A stretch of DNA of 58,768 nucleotides from NCBI GenBank assembly GCA_002307215.1, contig DBTU01000033.1:1-58768 (forward strand). The letters run 5' to 3'. Under the pieces are notes generated by a model that was not told where the DNA came from, ran no database searches, and saw nothing but the letters and a program-made list of their open reading frames with translations. Of this stretch, positions 43,930-53,206 are shown piece by piece (position 1 is the first letter of the stretch; every line of letters begins with the position of its first letter). Source of the DNA: Lachnoclostridium sp. UBA1308 (GTDB taxonomy: Bacteria; Bacillota; Clostridia; Lachnospirales; Lachnospiraceae). Both the position numbers and the translations under genes were made by a program.

Positions 43930-44508
43930 TCATAGCATATTTCCACATTTCTCCAGGTACCTTGTAGTTGCAAACCTCTCAGTTCCATAAGCAAGATTTT
44001 CTATCTGTGTTGATATGTTTTCCGGAGTTTCCTTCATCCCATGAAGTGCCCAGGAAACAATAGTTCCTGTCATACCATAGGAATAAAACTCAGCTATGAA
44101 ACGAATCTCATTCTCTCCCATTGTTGAATTTTTAGCTATTCTTCCAATAATATCACAAAAAAGTTCGGTAACAACCTTATTCAAATATTCTTCAAATTCA
44201 TTTTTTATAGAAGCCTTCAACGTATTTCTATAAAAATATTCTTCGGTCTTCATTTTCTTAAGCATTTGTAATACCTTATCAATGCTATTTTCATAAGTAA
44301 GGTTATCAATAAAAATCGAAATAATATCATTATAATAAATCCAGTTAATCAGTTCAAATTTGTCTTGAAAATGATAATAAAAGGTTTGCCGATTTAGCCC
44401 GCAGGCCTTTGTAATATCAGACACAGTTATTTTATCGAAGCTCTTAGTTTTCGTAAGTTCCTTCATTCCCTCTGCAATTGCTTTCTTAGTAATCAAAGAA
44501 TCCGACAT
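43930..44508 (-). CDS. TetR-family regulator
   Basis: A 192-residue repressor with an N-terminal helix-turn-helix (FDKITVSDITKACGLNRQTFYYHFQDKFELI), in two parts DITKACGLNRQTFYYHF and FELINWIYY, and a helical ligand/dimer domain. The form of the helix-turn-helix resembles the DhaS/YhgE-linked TetR group. Its gene is just upstream of the YhgE/Pip gene on the same strand and the gap carries repeated TAGACA-type dyads, so it very likely regulates that gene and itself. Confidence 0.9.
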   Translation of the reverse strand: MSDSLITKKAIAEGMKELTKTKSFDKITVSDITKACGLNRQTFYYHFQDKFELINWIYYNDIISIFIDNLTYENSIDKVLQMLKKMKTEEYFYRNTLKASIKNEFEEYLNKVVTELFCDIIGRIAKNSTMGENEIRFIAEFYSYGMTGTIVSWALHGMKETPENISTQIENLAYGTERFATTRYLEKCGNML

Positions 44509-44641
44509 ACTATCACTGCCTTTCCTATAATAAACACAGCAATATCATATAACATAATTTTTGATTTTACCATAACTTTCTTAAATTACGTCATATACTA
44601 ATTGTCCATCAATAACCAAACCAATTCAAAGGGTAAACAGG

Positions 44642-45931
44642 TTAGATTAGAGTTGCTATATTATACTGAGAATTTACGGTTGACCATAGCGGTGCATAGT
44701 AATTCATGATATTCCAGATTCCTACCCCACGGAAGCCCTTCTCTGTCACAATATTTAAGATTGCATTGATACTTCTTGCATCAACAAACCAGACGATATG
44801 GCTTATTGGTACTCCGCTTCTATTATCCATGTATCTAAAATAGGGGTTTTGAGATACTTCATCAAACAAAATAACGGAATTCGTTTCCCTTGCCAATGCT
44901 ATGACGGAATTCAGAGTAAGTGAATTTGCCTTTGTAACTCCGATGATATAAGGGAGCTCCCAGTCATAACCGATGATGGGAATTCCGATTTCCATTTTCT
45001 CGGAAGGTATCATGGTATTGATATAGTCAATAAATTTCTCCATTAAAAAAACAGATGCCACCGGACCGGGAGGTCCATAAGAGGATCCCCAATTATAATT
45101 TAAAACCGTTACACCGTCGACAATTTTGCCCATATTCAAGAAATCTATTTTTTCAAAGGTTACTCTGTCCACTTCAATAATAAAATTCTCGGATATTGTA
45201 ATAAATACCAGAAACCCTTCCTGTTTCAACCGTTCAACGATTCTATTAATGAAACGCTCATAAGACCGGCTATTCTCCGAATTGATAAACTGGAAGGTTA
45301 TATTAACTCCGTAATATCCTTTTCTTTGTAGAATTTCAATAATGTTGCCGATATTATTTTCGAGAACTTTTTCATCATTGACAATTGAATATGATATCTC
45401 AAGACTCCCTCTCCCCTGTGACGACATTGTCGAAAGCATCATAATCGGTATTACGTTATAATCTTTGGCAAACGTAATTGTTTCCGTATCTTCAACCGTA
45501 ATAACCTCTCCCCCATAGGAATTACGGTTACCAAACACCGACAAATATGTTAAAAACGGTAGTGTCCTCTGAAGAACGTTTTCCTCGATAAAGGAGTTAG
45601 CATAACCGTTTACCTCTATTTTACTTGTTTTATTACCATAACTGATTACTAATTCCTCTCCGGGATAAATATAACCTCGATCGGCAAGATACGGATTATT
45701 TCTTAACAGTTGATTCATGGTTATTCCGTTTTCATTCGCAATTTCCGAAAGAGTATCTCCTTCCTTTACTATATACGTCTGTACCGGATTCAAGATTACT
45801 ATGGCTTCCCCGGGAACAAGATCACCGGATACATCAATTCCATTATCCTGAATTAGTCTCGCTGCCGATACCCCATACAGCTGAGCGATGGATGTTGTCG
45901 TTTCACCCGCATTTACCACATGTATGACCAT
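44642..45931 (-). CDS. LysM-GH18 spore-envelope-type protein with altered active site
   Basis: A 429-residue protein with no signal peptide: LysM at ~1-47 (VNAGETTTSIAQLYGVSAARL), a second LysM at ~51-97 (YIVKEGDTLSEIANENGITMNQLL), then a GH18 barrel. This is the plan of spore proteins such as YaaH/SleL, which cut cortex fragments. The GH18 catalytic strand, normally ending DxE, reads GVNITFQF here: T212 replaces the Asp and Q214 replaces the catalytic Glu. The barrel is otherwise complete (ILNYNWG, GIPIIGYDWELPY, GVGIWNIMNYY), so this is probably a binding or structural pseudoenzyme. AAAGAGGT precedes the ATG. Confidence 0.9.
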   Translation of the reverse strand: MVIHVVNAGETTTSIAQLYGVSAARLIQDNGIDVSGDLVPGEAIVILNPVQTYIVKEGDTLSEIANENGITMNQLLRNNPYLADRGYIYPGEELVISYGNKTSKIEVNGYANSFIEENVLQRTLPFLTYLSVFGNRNSYGGEVITVEDTETITFAKDYNVIPIMMLSTMSSQGRGSLEISYSIVNDEKVLENNIGNIIEILQRKGYYGVNITFQFINSENSRSYERFINRIVERLKQEGFLVFITISENFIIEVDRVTFEKIDFLNMGKIVDGVTVLNYNWGSSYGPPGPVASVFLMEKFIDYINTMIPSEKMEIGIPIIGYDWELPYIIGVTKANSLTLNSVIALARETNSVILFDEVSQNPYFRYMDNRSGVPISHIVWFVDARSINAILNIVTEKGFRGVGIWNIMNYYAPLWSTVNSQYNIATLI

Positions 45932-45997
45932 GTATGACCTCTTTAAGCCTATTTATTATTATCTTATGTTACAGCTTGTGTTTTATTACTGACGTGT

Positions 45998-46025
45998 TTG
46001 CATAATATCTTTGTTGTGGTATAAT
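45998..46025 (+). promoter_or_regulatory. Promoter of the HD-GYP-like gene
   Basis: TTGCAT (45998-46003), 16-base spacer, TATAAT (46020-46025). Confidence 0.55.
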
Positions 46026-46108
46026 TTACTAATAGGACACACTGTTTCTATTTTTAATGACAACAAATAATCTATCACTTATTGTTAATCATGCGGGAGG
46101 GAAAATTG

Positions 46109-47272
46109 ATGGAGTCAGACAGCTTTTCCGAAAAAGGCTATGTCAAAAAGTTGGTAAATGATTTGGTACCGGGTGACATTATTTTAAATCCGCTATACCG
46201 TACTGACGGCTTATTATTGGTAGACAAAAACAAAAAATTAAACGAGGCCCTGATTAATATTATTAAGAAACATGTAATGGCCGCTACTTCTGTCCTAGTG
46301 GCTGCTCCCAATCAAAATCCCTCGGATGTTTCAAGCCTGCACGAAGACAGTCCGGCATTTACACAGGAATACCATTCTCTTATTCATGAATATATAAATA
46401 ATTCCGAAAAGCAACAAGAAATCAGCGATCATCTGAACGATCCGTCGGCAGATAATCCTGTGATCCGTGCGCTTATATCCTGCCCCTATTGGCATAATTT
46501 TGATAATAATTATGAATCCGAGAGCCTTAAACAGCGTGCTTTTCATATAAAGCAGAAGTTTATGGAACTTATCAAGGATAATGATTTCTTCCTTATTTAT
46601 TTTAATAAAATGAAAGCTTATGATGATGTATTGCTGATCTACAGCCTTAATATAACCTGTCTCTGTCTTATGATAGGGATCACTCTGGAGACCTCAGACG
46701 ATGATTTGTTAGATCTGGCTACAGCAGCTCTATTCACCAATATCGGATACACCGAGCTGCCACGGTCAGATTATAAAATAATTATGAGATCCCTGCAATA
46801 TAGTAGCCCTGCCATGAAAAAACACCTTGAACTATTTTCTCAAATAACCGCCTCATCACACTTTTTGCGTAAAAAGAAAATTGTTGTCGGCATTCTTGAC
46901 CATCTTGAATATTATAATGGCAAGGGTTCTCCTTACGGTAAAAAGGGTGAGGATATCAGTTTATTTGGAAGAATTATTACGATAGCGCTTACCTATGACA
47001 ATCTTGTTGGCAGTTATAATCATGTCCCCGGGCTTACTCCTTATGAAGCCTTCAGTACTATCTATGAAAATGCGGAAAAGAAATTTGATCCTAATATCCT
47101 TAATATATTTATGCACCGCACCAACTTCTTCAAATTGGGATCGACCATCCGACTGGGGTGTGAAATCATTGGCGAAATCATCGGCTTTGATAACTATCTG
47201 ATTAGTCCACACCGCCCTATCATACGACTGGAAAATGGTACGTTAAGGAACTTACTTACCTCGCTGCCCTGA
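46109..47272 (+). CDS. Degenerate HD-GYP-domain protein
   Basis: A 387-residue soluble protein. The C-terminal half follows the HD-GYP pattern (DLATAALFTNIGYTELP, ILDHLEYYNGKGSPYG, ISLFGRIITIALTYDNL) but the metal-binding HD pair is replaced (FTNIG instead of HDIG) and the GYP is GSP. So it is unlikely to hydrolyse c-di-GMP and may bind it or act as a scaffold. The N-terminal ~160 residues match nothing I know. The ATG of MESDSF is preferred because GGGAGGG lies 7 bases upstream. Its 3' end overlaps the convergent lipoprotein gene by 21 bases. Confidence 0.8.
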   Translation: MESDSFSEKGYVKKLVNDLVPGDIILNPLYRTDGLLLVDKNKKLNEALINIIKKHVMAATSVLVAAPNQNPSDVSSLHEDSPAFTQEYHSLIHEYINNSEKQQEISDHLNDPSADNPVIRALISCPYWHNFDNNYESESLKQRAFHIKQKFMELIKDNDFFLIYFNKMKAYDDVLLIYSLNITCLCLMIGITLETSDDDLLDLATAALFTNIGYTELPRSDYKIIMRSLQYSSPAMKKHLELFSQITASSHFLRKKKIVVGILDHLEYYNGKGSPYGKKGEDISLFGRIITIALTYDNLVGSYNHVPGLTPYEAFSTIYENAEKKFDPNILNIFMHRTNFFKLGSTIRLGCEIIGEIIGFDNYLISPHRPIIRLENGTLRNLLTSLP

Positions 47273-48754
47273 TTCTCGTCCGCCCATTCCTGGACCGTCC
47301 ATCTGCGCTTGTCCGTTACTGGTTACTATGGAGCTTAAGGTAACATCCGCTGTTTGGCTTCCGCAGGTTAGCGTATAGGTCTTTCCGTTTGACAGGTCCG
47401 GTGTGCTGATAACTACAGACTGATACTTTTTATCAGGAGTAAAGGATGCTAGTACATTCCCATCTGCATCGGTTAGTGTAACCTCAGTGCCTGCATTTAT
47501 GCCGGAAGTGAAATCATTAAGGATGGAATACTGTGTAGAGGTATCGGAGAAGCACTGTGCCATACCCGTACTACCTACAGCAATTACAATTCCACCTGAT
47601 ATTTCGGCCGTTCCGTTATAGTCCAATGCACCATTATTGTTTTCGATGGGACCGCTGACATAAATCGTACCGCCGGATATATATAGTGCGCCGTTTGAGT
47701 CAACACCATCTCCGGAAGCATTTATATGGATACTACCACCTGCAATAGAAATATAGCAGTTTGTATCATTTTCAAAGGCATTACCGTTTTGACCACCCAT
47801 AGCGGAGTCCGATGCGGAAACTGTGCCATTGGGAGCATTGAAGCCGTCGTCCCTGGCTGTCAGATCAATCGTACCTCCATCTATTATTATCGCTGTTCCT
47901 TCAATTCCTTCCACGCAATCTGTGATAATTATATCCCCCCCGTAAATATATACAAACCCTTTTGTTGAATCCTCACTGTTTTTCACCGAAATACCATTAC
48001 CGTCTTTAGCGCTTAAAGTGAAGGTTCCGTCTTTTATTTTAACACCGTCATTACTATTAATATCATCTTTAACGGCTGATATCTTATATGTTCCTTCTGT
48101 GATGGTAAGCTTGTCCTTAACGACGATCCCATGCTTATAATTACCTGTTATATTCAGCGTTCCTTCACCGTTTATGGTCAGATCGGTTTTACTAAAGATT
48201 ACACCATCTACCGTATTATCATCTGTCTGAACGTAGTTTGCTCCGTCCGTTAACGTATTTTCTGTATCCGATGCCAATGTAATAAATACTTTATCTGCAT
48301 TTTTAATATAGATAGCCGCATTGTCTGAACAGTTGATTGTCGCTCCACTCAGTACGAGTTGTACCTTATCACTGTCACCGGCATCGATGATTACCTGACC
48401 GTCCTCCAGTGTTCCGGTTATCACATAAGTTCCTTCGCTACTTATTGTAATGTTGTTATCCTTAATTGATACTCCCTCTCCTGTCGCTGAGGCCCTGCTG
48501 CCATTCAAGGTGATATTAACAGCTGAACTATCTTCATAGCCAACCTCCAGATCTCGTGCGGTAAACTCGGTATCTACTGCAATGATTGAGCTCGCTGATA
48601 TAAGCGTTCCATCCGATACTGTAGTTGCCGTACCGGTTATATCGCCGGCGGAAGATGTACCTGTGGGGGGTTGACTGCTCTTTGTATTGCAGCCGGTCAA
48701 AAGAATTGCAGTTAATAAGATACCGGTGATTATATAGTTCCATCTTTTCTTCAT
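47252..48754 (-). CDS. Carbohydrate-binding-domain lipoprotein (DUF4353 type)
   Basis: A 500-residue lipoprotein (lipobox LLTGCNT) followed by a Ser/Thr linker and a right-handed beta-helix-like body of repeats such as GVKIKDGTFTLSAKDGNG, DGVDSNGALYISGG and IDGGTIDLTARDDG. This matches the carbohydrate-binding-domain-containing family often found in gut and soil Clostridia. A Gly/Met/Gln-rich tail follows. It lies downstream of a two-component system and may be its target. Ligand unknown; surface glycan binding is assumed from the family name only. Confidence 0.85.
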   Translation of the reverse strand: MKKRWNYIITGILLTAILLTGCNTKSSQPPTGTSSAGDITGTATTVSDGTLISASSIIAVDTEFTARDLEVGYEDSSAVNITLNGSRASATGEGVSIKDNNITISSEGTYVITGTLEDGQVIIDAGDSDKVQLVLSGATINCSDNAAIYIKNADKVFITLASDTENTLTDGANYVQTDDNTVDGVIFSKTDLTINGEGTLNITGNYKHGIVVKDKLTITEGTYKISAVKDDINSNDGVKIKDGTFTLSAKDGNGISVKNSEDSTKGFVYIYGGDIIITDCVEGIEGTAIIIDGGTIDLTARDDGFNAPNGTVSASDSAMGGQNGNAFENDTNCYISIAGGSIHINASGDGVDSNGALYISGGTIYVSGPIENNNGALDYNGTAEISGGIVIAVGSTGMAQCFSDTSTQYSILNDFTSGINAGTEVTLTDADGNVLASFTPDKKYQSVVISTPDLSNGKTYTLTCGSQTADVTLSSIVTSNGQAQMDGPGMGGRESGQRGK

Positions 48755-48879
48755 GGTTTCTACCTCTTTCTTTAAGATATAACATTTAAGTCATTAACAT
48801 GTATGTGCCTTTTTCATGTATCATTCTTTACTTATGTCTCTACTATAAAGGGCCAACCTTATGTTAACTTTAAAGCTAT

Positions 48880-48922
48880 AAAAAACTATCAACCAAATAT
48901 GGATCATTTATAGTTGATAGTT
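48880..48922 (-). terminator. Terminator after the histidine kinase gene
   Basis: On the minus strand AACTATCAAC pairs with GTTGATAGTT across a 19-base loop and is followed by TTTTATAG. It ends the regulator-kinase operon before the lipoprotein gene. Confidence 0.75.
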
Positions 48923-48971
48923 TATCATCACCTGTATGGATCTTTATTTTATATGCAATAATTCTTGATTA

Positions 48972-50201
48972 CTATATTATGACCGTGATACAGATGGACC
49001 TACCATCTTCACTCTTAGCCGATATTTTTCCGTGATGAGCCTCTACGATAGATTTTGCTATGGAAAGCCCGATTCCATAGCCTCCGGTTTCCCTGGATCT
49101 TGAGGAATCAACGCGGTAGAAACGGTCAAACAGTCTGTCAAGATTAGAGGTGTCAATTTCATCAGCCGTATTATAAACCTCTAGCTTAATACCCTTCTTT
49201 GACTGTGATAGGGTAAGCCTAATGTCTCCCTCATCATTGGAATATTTCAATGCGTTATCAACAAGAGTCGAAACCAGCTTCTCAATACTATCCTCATCTC
49301 CGAACAGCTTTTTATCCGGTGCGATATCCCATGAAAACTTCTTATTCTTTGCCTCTGCCACTACGGCAAAGGCTTCTGCGGTTCTTTCAACCGTTTCACT
49401 CAGTTTGAACTCACGAAAGGTAATTTTTAAATTATCCTCATCCATCTTGGATAGAATTAAGAGATTCTTTACCAGCTTATCCAGTCGTGATGTCTGATTA
49501 CGGATGCTGTTAATCCATTCACTGCCTCCCCCTGTCAGTTCAAGAACATCAGCATTAGCGGATATAATCGCAAGTGGGGTCTTTATCTCATGTCCTGCGT
49601 CTGTGATAAACTGCTTCTGTTTCTCTGCACCTTCAATCATGGGTTTGATTGCTTTCCTTGATAATACAGTCACCAGTAAAAACATCAGTAGAAACGTTCC
49701 CAATGAGACAAGGCCGGTGATAACCAATAAATCCGAAGACCTCTGCAATTCCATGTGACTATATAGGAACACAAGCATATAACCGTCTGACTGTTGTATG
49801 ACCCTGTATCGGTAGTCTCCTGAATATCCACTGTGTTTTCCACTGTTTACAGCCTTTTCGGCATAAATCAACGCTTCCTCAGAGGTAACCTCCTTAATAT
49901 TGTTTGTATTTATGCTTTCCATGTTGATGTTGCCGTCTTCATCCAAATAGGCGTAAAAGTATCTGGTAACATATTGTGTTTCCCCATTCACCTTAAATCC
50001 GGGAATGTCCTTTGGCATTTGTCTGTTATCATAATCCGGGATTTTTCCTTGGTTCACAGATATAAATTTAATTGTATTATCAAGATTACTGTTCATCTGA
50101 AAAAAGTTGGTGATATTAATGGCACTTCCCAGAAGAAGCAAGATGAAAAACAGGGATAGCATGGTGATACTAATGAATTTACTCTGCAGTTTTTTTATCA
50201 T
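48972..50201 (-). CDS. Two-component sensor histidine kinase
   Basis: A 409-residue membrane kinase: membrane segments near 10-30 and 158-180 enclose a ~125-residue sensor region, then HisKA (DAGHEIKTPLAIISANADVL, phospho-acceptor His in HEIKTP) and an ATPase domain (DNALKYSN; GGYGIGLSIAKSIVEAH). No clear HAMP. Its ATG overlaps the stop of the response regulator (ATGA), so the pair is co-translated. Signal unknown; the carbohydrate-binding lipoprotein downstream is a candidate target. Confidence 0.92.
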   Translation of the reverse strand: MIKKLQSKFISITMLSLFFILLLLGSAINITNFFQMNSNLDNTIKFISVNQGKIPDYDNRQMPKDIPGFKVNGETQYVTRYFYAYLDEDGNINMESINTNNIKEVTSEEALIYAEKAVNSGKHSGYSGDYRYRVIQQSDGYMLVFLYSHMELQRSSDLLVITGLVSLGTFLLMFLLVTVLSRKAIKPMIEGAEKQKQFITDAGHEIKTPLAIISANADVLELTGGGSEWINSIRNQTSRLDKLVKNLLILSKMDEDNLKITFREFKLSETVERTAEAFAVVAEAKNKKFSWDIAPDKKLFGDEDSIEKLVSTLVDNALKYSNDEGDIRLTLSQSKKGIKLEVYNTADEIDTSNLDRLFDRFYRVDSSRSRETGGYGIGLSIAKSIVEAHHGKISAKSEDGRSICITVII

Positions 50202-50875
50202 ACGTCTTCCTCCAGACTATAACCGATTCCTCTCGATGCCTTAATTCTTATATTGGCATCCAACGAGGCCAACTTTTTACGCAAATATGAAATATATACC
50301 CAGACTACACTAATCTCCGCCTCGGCCTCGTAACCCCAGATACGTTCCATAAACTGCTCTGTAGAAATCATGCGCTTCGGGTTTGACATCAGCATCTCTA
50401 GCATCTGGAATTCCTTATTGCCTAATCGCAGTGCGGATACCTGATTGGACAGCTCATAGGTTTCTTTATTTAAACTAATATTACCTGCAACTATCAAGTT
50501 TGGTGTAAATTCCGATTTCCGTCTGCTCATGGCTCGCACTCTTGCCAACAATTCACCCATTGCAAATGGCTTACTCAGATAGTCGTCAGCTCCCATATCC
50601 AGCCCTTGAATGCGGTCTTCAATCTGTGTTTTAGCCGTCAACATAAGAATCGGAGTATGAACAGCTTCTTCTCTAAGCCTCTTAAGAACCTCCAGTCCGT
50701 TCATCTTAGGCATCATGATATCCAGGATAATGACATCATAATTATCTGATAATCCATAGTCCAGTGCATCAACACCATTATATACTGCATCAACCGAATA
50801 GTTGTTATGTTTTAAAATTGCAACCAAGGCATTTGACATCTCTTTTTCATCTTCAGCAAGCAGAATTCTCATCAT
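50198..50875 (-). CDS. OmpR/PhoB-type response regulator
   Basis: A 225-residue regulator: receiver domain (AEDEKE acidic pair, phospho-Asp in VIILDIMMPKMNG, Lys in LSKPF) and a C-terminal winged helix (NKEFQMLEMLMSNPKRMISTEQF shows the pattern NKEFQMLEMLM). Two adjacent ATGs (50875, 50872) follow GGGGGTAAG; either may be used. Forms an operon with the histidine kinase and lies 45 bases after the small alarmone synthetase gene, possibly in one transcript. Confidence 0.94.
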   Translation of the reverse strand: MMRILLAEDEKEMSNALVAILKHNNYSVDAVYNGVDALDYGLSDNYDVIILDIMMPKMNGLEVLKRLREEAVHTPILMLTAKTQIEDRIQGLDMGADDYLSKPFAMGELLARVRAMSRRKSEFTPNLIVAGNISLNKETYELSNQVSALRLGNKEFQMLEMLMSNPKRMISTEQFMERIWGYEAEAEISVVWVYISYLRKKLASLDANIRIKASRGIGYSLEEDV

Positions 50876-50920
50876 CTTACCCCCATTATCCTACTCTATA
50901 TTTTATACATAATAATATTT

Positions 50921-51574
50921 TTAATCCTGATCTATCTTTTCAATCATATCCCAAATTGCCTGAAAGTTCAAATCTGTAGACGCTATTTCATCGGAACATC
51001 GCTTTAATTCTCCCACAATGACCTCCTGATTTGGAATATCCTTCTTATATTTCAAACGGTGCTCAAGACTTGCCCAACAATCCATTGCAATTGTGCGTAT
51101 TTGAAGCTCACAAAATACAGATGTCACTCTATCCTCCAGATGAAGCGGCACCTGTAATATCATATGATAGCTTCGATAGCCGTTCGACTTGGGATTATGA
51201 ATATAATCCTTTTCTTCAATTACTCGAATATCTTGTTGGTTGTGCAGCATACCCACAATCCAGTAGATATCATCAATAAAGGTAGTGATAATGCGAATTC
51301 CTGCCGCATCATATACATGAGTCAATGCGCTTTGTACCGTTACCGGAAGATTTTTTCTTTTAAGCTTTTCCTTCATACTTTCCGCTGTTTTTATTCTAGC
51401 CTTACAATGCTCGATCGGATCCTTGCTGTGCTGCATGGTTCTGTACTTTCTGATGATATCCAGTCTCGAGATAACCTCAATGATAGCTCCCTCCAGTAAT
51501 ACATAGGCCTCTTTATAAAATTCCTGCTCCGATGACAATGCCTCATATTCTATATTATATCTTGACTGCAGCAT
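50921..51574 (-). CDS. Small alarmone synthetase (RelQ/RelP-like)
   Basis: A 217-residue single-domain (p)ppGpp synthetase. The catalytic residues are all present: R60/K62 in CKARIKTAESMKEKL, D89 in YDAAGIRI, the YRSYH motif at 133-137 and E156 in CELQIRT, then ASLEHRLKYK. Length matches the RelQ/RelP group, which acts as a tetramer. GGAGGT lies 7 bases before the ATG. It is upstream of the two-component operon and is the second RelA-type gene in this window. Confidence 0.92.
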   Translation of the reverse strand: MLQSRYNIEYEALSSEQEFYKEAYVLLEGAIIEVISRLDIIRKYRTMQHSKDPIEHCKARIKTAESMKEKLKRKNLPVTVQSALTHVYDAAGIRIITTFIDDIYWIVGMLHNQQDIRVIEEKDYIHNPKSNGYRSYHMILQVPLHLEDRVTSVFCELQIRTIAMDCWASLEHRLKYKKDIPNQEVIVGELKRCSDEIASTDLNFQAIWDMIEKIDQD

Positions 51575-51646
51575 ACCCTATACCTCCGGCTTATCCTAAT
51601 AGATTTACACGAGTATCATATCACTGCAACCTTAAATAAACTTAAA

Positions 51647-51695
51647 AATCCCAACAGCCCGTTCAGAAATCGAAACGTAGCTATTGGGATTAATT
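51647..51695 (-). terminator. Terminator of the decarboxylase beta/gamma operon
   Basis: On the minus strand AATCCCAA (51691-51684) pairs with TTGGGATT (51654-51647), followed by TTTAAG. It lies about 115 bases beyond the oadB-like stop. Confidence 0.6.
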
Positions 51696-51711
51696 CATTT
51701 TATTATAAGTA

Positions 51712-51791
51712 TTTCACACTAACATCCACGCATGCGACTTGCTCGCTTGCATAAATTCAATGTATGAAAATAGTTTTTTTTCACACTAACA
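51712..51791 (-). repeat. Short direct repeat flanking a 55-base core
   Basis: TGTTAGTGTGAAA (minus strand) occurs twice, near 51791-51779 and 51724-51712. The core between them contains GCAAGCGAGCAAGTCGCATG. It may be a fragment of a dispersed intergenic repeat; no other copy was seen in the window. Confidence 0.4.
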
Positions 51792-51806
51792 AACATGCCT
51801 ATAACA

Positions 51807-53018
51807 TTATTTTGATAACAATGAGATATAGATACCGGTAAGTATCGCTGTCGTGATAACACCACAGATGTTAGCGCTCAGAGCATATTCCATAACAAAG
51901 CTCATCTTGTTGACCTTAGATACTTCCTTCTGCGCAACCTTTGCTGTTGTAGGTACGCAGGACACGCCTGCAATACCGACCACCGGATTGAATTTCTTTC
52001 CTGTCAAGAAGTATACCAGGTACCCACCGATAATACCGCCGATACCGGAAATCAAAAGTGCAAGCATTCCAAGTAACAACAGCTTAACGACAACCGGATC
52101 TCTAAAGGTCTGAGCATCACAAAGTGTACCAAGTACAAGTCCAAGGAAGAAAGTTGCACCATATAAGAATATGTCTTCAATCAGTCTAATATATTTTTCC
52201 AGTCCTGATTCACGTACTGCAATACCAATAAAGAAGCTTAAGAACAATGGTGCAGCAACCGGGAACAAAAGACATAATATCGTATTTATAACTACCGCAA
52301 AAATCAATTTATCCTTTGACGCTATATTGCTTACTTTCTTATTCTTACTGATAATCACCATTCCTCTGAGATTCTTCGGTATTAATAGGCGTAACAAGAA
52401 TGGATAACCACCATAAGTCAGGCTTAAGTAAAGATATGCAACAATCGTAATAGGTACAAAATATTCAGGAGCTAGTGTAAGTGAGGTAAAGAGAACCATC
52501 GGTCCGTCTGCTCCACCAATAACGGAAACAGCTGCGGATTGTCCGGTTGTAAGTCCTAATAATCTTGCAATCGGATAGGTTGCAACGGTTCCAAGTTCAG
52601 CAAACATCGCGATAAACATTCCGATGAACGGATGTGATAGAACCATTCCGATATCACAGATAACACCAATCCCCATAAATACAAGACAGGCAATTAGACC
52701 ATTACTAAAGGTTAAGTTGTAAATCGGTTGCAGGAAATTCACCTGCATAACATGCATTAAGTCTGCATCCTGTGTCATGGGAGCGATAAAAAGATTTCCA
52801 TAATTATTTGCAGAAAGAATAAGCACTCCGGCATTGACTGCTGCCATACCAAATCCCATCGGGATCATAATCAACGGCTCAAGAATATGCTTTGCTCCTA
52901 GATATACCAACAGGAAACCTAAGAAGATTAAAAGTATTCTAGAAATGGCTATTGTGGGACCCTGTAAAAACAGGGTATGAAATCCTTGAAATAAATCTAA
53001 AATTTTTATAATAAACAC
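51807..53018 (-). CDS. Sodium-pumping decarboxylase beta subunit
   Basis: A 403-residue membrane protein of the OadB/GcdB/MmdB family, which couples decarboxylation of a biotin-bound carboxyl group to Na+ export. Family marks are GIGVICDIGMVLSHPFIGMF, SVIGGADGPMVLFTS (Na+ and carboxybiotin site) and VVGIAGVSCVPTTAKVAQ. The start appears to be GTG with a weak upstream site, probably coupled to the small gene 38 bases before it. Neither the carboxyltransferase (alpha) nor a biotin carrier gene is in the window, so the substrate (oxaloacetate, methylmalonyl-CoA or glutaconyl-CoA) is open. Confidence 0.93.
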   Translation of the reverse strand: MFIIKILDLFQGFHTLFLQGPTIAISRILLIFLGFLLVYLGAKHILEPLIMIPMGFGMAAVNAGVLILSANNYGNLFIAPMTQDADLMHVMQVNFLQPIYNLTFSNGLIACLVFMGIGVICDIGMVLSHPFIGMFIAMFAELGTVATYPIARLLGLTTGQSAAVSVIGGADGPMVLFTSLTLAPEYFVPITIVAYLYLSLTYGGYPFLLRLLIPKNLRGMVIISKNKKVSNIASKDKLIFAVVINTILCLLFPVAAPLFLSFFIGIAVRESGLEKYIRLIEDIFLYGATFFLGLVLGTLCDAQTFRDPVVVKLLLLGMLALLISGIGGIIGGYLVYFLTGKKFNPVVGIAGVSCVPTTAKVAQKEVSKVNKMSFVMEYALSANICGVITTAILTGIYISLLSK

Positions 53019-53056
53019 CTTACTTTCTTTTAATATTTTTAGTATAATACTCTTGG

Positions 53057-53206
53057 TTATTCCTGTGAGTCTTTAGATTCTTTACTCAGGAATTTAATGA
53101 CATCCATCAATAACTTCATTATGACGGCCATTGACATGGATATTGCAAATCCAAGTCCAAAAACCGTTAATGGTGTACCGATTATGTCTTTCATAAAATC
53201 ACTCAT
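53057..53206 (-). CDS. Small membrane protein, OadG/MmdD-like gamma subunit (49 aa)
   Basis: An ATG-TAA frame of 50 codons with GGAGGG 7 bases upstream. The product has one membrane segment (about residues 12-34, TPLTVFGLGFAISMSMAVIM) and a charged C-terminus. Its position just upstream of the beta subunit and its layout suit a reduced gamma (OadG-type) subunit that holds the complex in the membrane; usual gamma subunits are about 80 or more residues. The role is inferred from context. Confidence 0.75.
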   Translation of the reverse strand: MSDFMKDIIGTPLTVFGLGFAISMSMAVIMKLLMDVIKFLSKESKDSQE

